DNA of 64,000 bases from Erwinia sp039023475 (GTDB lineage: Bacteria > Pseudomonadota > Gammaproteobacteria > Enterobacterales > Enterobacteriaceae). Each line of letters begins with the position of its first letter. Position 1 is the stretch's first letter. Under the pieces are notes generated by a model. The model made no database searches. It was given only the letters and a program-made list of their open reading frames with translations, and had not been told where the DNA came from. The translations under genes and the position numbers were made by a program. The stretch covers positions 496,001 through 560,000 of the forward strand of contig NZ_JBCHVB010000001.1 in assembly GCF_039023475.1 (NCBI RefSeq). Reading direction: 5' to 3'. Below are positions 62,537 through 64,000 of the stretch, one piece after another.

Positions 62537-63493
62537 TCAGTATCCCATGCCGCCTTTCTTATCCAGCTCACTCTGCGCATCAGCAGGCAGGAAGAGCTTC
62601 GATTCGGTTTTGATAACTTTTGGCGGCTGGGTGCCGTCTTTTTTATATTTTTCCAGCGCGTCAAAGGCAGGGCCGGCCATGTTTGGCGTCAGCTCGACAT
62701 TGACGTTGGCTTCGCCCGCGAGCATCGCTTTATAGATATCCGGCACGCCATCAATGGAGCCAATCAGGATATCTTTGCCCGGTTTCAGTCCGGCTTCTTT
62801 GATCGCCTGGATAGCACCGATAGCCATGTCGTCGTTATGGGCGTAAACCATGCAGATATTTTTGCCGTTGTTCTCGGCCTTGATGAAGCTTTCCATCACC
62901 TCTTTGCCCTTACTGCGGGTAAAGTCGCCAGACTGGGAGCGGATAATTTTGATATCTGGCGTTCCGGCAATGGCTTCAGCAAATCCTTTTTTACGGTCGA
63001 TGGCGACGCTGGCGCCCACGGTGCCCTGTAGCTCCACCACATTACAAGCCTTGCCACCCTGCTCTTTCACCAGCCACTCGCCGATGAGTTTGCCTTCATA
63101 GACGTTGTCTGCGGTGACCACCGCCATATAGAGTGATTTGTCTTTTACTGAGATAGCGCGGTCGAGAAGGAAAACCGGGATTTCCGCATCCTTCGCTTCT
63201 TCAAGGACCGGTTCCCAGCCGGTCTGCACTACCGGGGCGATGAATATGGCATCCACGCCCTGGGCGATAAAGGAGCGTACGGCTTTGATTTGATTCTCCT
63301 GTTTTTGCTGACCGTCAGCAATTTTCAGGGTAATGCCGCGTTTTTCAGCTTCGCTTTTCGCCACGCTGGTTTCCGCCGCCCGCCAGCCGGATTCGGAACC
63401 GACCTGCGAAAAGCCTACCGTCATGGATTCAGCCAGCGCGGTGCCGGAAAGGCTGGCGCTGATAAGGGTGGTTAAAAGTAAACGCTTCCACAT
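62537..63493 (-). CDS. ytfQ: Galactofuranose periplasmic binding protein YtfQ
   Basis: A 318-residue periplasmic binding protein, the same length as E. coli YtfQ, which binds D-galactofuranose with high affinity. The signal peptide is about 1-21 (SGTALA) and the mature domain starts MTVGFSQVGSESGWR. The start at 63493 (MWKRLLL) follows AGAGGAAAA; a longer frame to 63595 has no support. First gene of ytfQRT-yjfF. Confidence 0.95.
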   Translation of the reverse strand: MWKRLLLTTLISASLSGTALAESMTVGFSQVGSESGWRAAETSVAKSEAEKRGITLKIADGQQKQENQIKAVRSFIAQGVDAIFIAPVVQTGWEPVLEEAKDAEIPVFLLDRAISVKDKSLYMAVVTADNVYEGKLIGEWLVKEQGGKACNVVELQGTVGASVAIDRKKGFAEAIAGTPDIKIIRSQSGDFTRSKGKEVMESFIKAENNGKNICMVYAHNDDMAIGAIQAIKEAGLKPGKDILIGSIDGVPDIYKAMLAGEANVNVELTPNMAGPAFDALEKYKKDGTQPPKVIKTESKLFLPADAQSELDKKGGMGY

Positions 63494-63857
63494 GGTCAGT
63501 TTTCCTCTGGTGGGATTTAATAATGTAGGATCAACAGCTCCACAAGCCTGGACTAAAGCCGCACAAACATTTTCGACAATGCTCACAAAACACAATAATT
63601 AAAAGAGCTTACGTGCGGCGAAGCCACTGAAGACGGCGCGTGAAATATGGACAAATTGCCTGTTCAGGCCCAGAAGGAGGTGTAAATAAATGTAATAAAC
63701 ATAAGCGTTTAACGCCGCGGCCAATGGAAGCGATTACAGCACCGGGTTAGCTTCTGTCATTTCAGTCAGGGGGAAAGCAGGATTTGGCAATATTCAGAAG
63801 TGTGATTTATGCCACACACTCTTAGTGCCATTAAAATTGCCAAAAAGAGAAATAACC
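63494..63857. promoter_or_regulatory. Upstream region of the ytf operon
   Basis: This region should contain the ytfQ promoter. GGAAGCGATTACAGCACC at about 63726-63743 looks like a LacI/GalR-type half-palindrome, but I could not confirm a full operator. Confidence 0.4.
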
Positions 63858-63980
63858 ATGCATTATAAAAGGTTATTTGCGGCATTTGCCTTGCTCTCTA
63901 GTCTGAATTTGCCCTTTTCACCCTGCTCTTTTGTGGACAGAAGGCAGGCCCTCCCTATACTTGGAGCCTCACAATTCTGA
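63858..63980 (+). CDS. Hypothetical 40-residue protein
   Basis: The frame begins MHYKRLFAAFALLSSLNLPF, a signal-like sequence, preceded by AAGAGA at reasonable spacing, and ends with TGA at 63978. No family recognised; it could be chance. It is divergent from ytfQ at the window edge. Confidence 0.25.
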   Translation: MHYKRLFAAFALLSSLNLPFSPCSFVDRRQALPILGASQF

Positions 63981-64000
63981 CCTGCAACGGCCATCATGAC

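Noticed and set aside
1..64000. tRNA, rRNA or dif site
   Set aside because: I looked for tRNA-like T-loop motifs and a dif-like core and saw none; a covariance scan would be needed to exclude tRNAs fully.

Overview
The window looks like a chromosomal segment of an Enterobacterales bacterium, most likely Erwiniaceae (Erwinia/Pantoea/Mixta-like). The evidence is protein-level likeness to Escherichia coli together with an E. coli-like gene order around the replication terminus (ydfG, ynfA-ynfB-ynfD, bioD2-mlc-ynfL-ynfM, tus, fumC/manA, ydgA, malI/malX-malY, add, ydgJ), cut by blocks absent from E. coli there. The genus is inferred, not proven.

Layout. 0-2.8 kb: purine salvage (xdhA, guaD). 3.2-7 kb: ydfG, small envelope proteins ynfA/ynfB/ynfD and a 14-TM MFS exporter. 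7.2-10.7 kb: a four-gene osmoprotectant ABC transporter (OsmU/OpuC type). 10.8-15.2 kb: bioD2, mlc, ynfL, ynfM. 15.3-17.1 kb: a tetR-msrA operon divergent from a bhsA-like stress gene, with three related operator-like repeats between them. 17.5-20.8 kb: betT and an AbrB-family permease. 20.9-22.9 kb: the fork trap, with two Ter sites in the same orientation on either side of an H-NS-family gene, followed by tus. 22.9-31.4 kb: fumC, manA, ydgA, malI/malX-malY with conserved MalI operators. 31.4-32.5 kb: repeat array A. 32.6-43.1 kb: add, ydgJ and the L-arabinose locus (araFGH-araC divergent from araBA, no araD). 43.1-44.0 kb: an AT-rich scar with gene fragments. 44.0-46.9 kb: arcD-arcA without arcB/arcC. 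47.5-56.0 kb: a P-type cation ATPase, a 36-residue membrane protein and an RND efflux operon translationally coupled to an acyltransferase. 56.4-57.4 kb: an AI-2E family permease. 57.4-58.9 kb: repeat array B. 59.0-63.5 kb: the galactofuranose ABC transporter ytfQRT-yjfF.

Themes. Several genes serve sugar uptake (araFGH, ytfQRT-yjfF, malX, mlc) and osmotic or envelope stress (betT, OsmU-like transporter, bhsA, msrA). The least explained structure is a family of small inverted-repeat elements: X, 101 bp with 14-bp ends, and Y, 96 bp with 9-bp ends. They are organised in two tandem arrays with periods of 274 bp and about 380 bp. The arrays lie in opposite orientation on either side of about 25 kb of accessory and sugar genes. 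I did not recognise this element family as ERIC, REP or BoxC.
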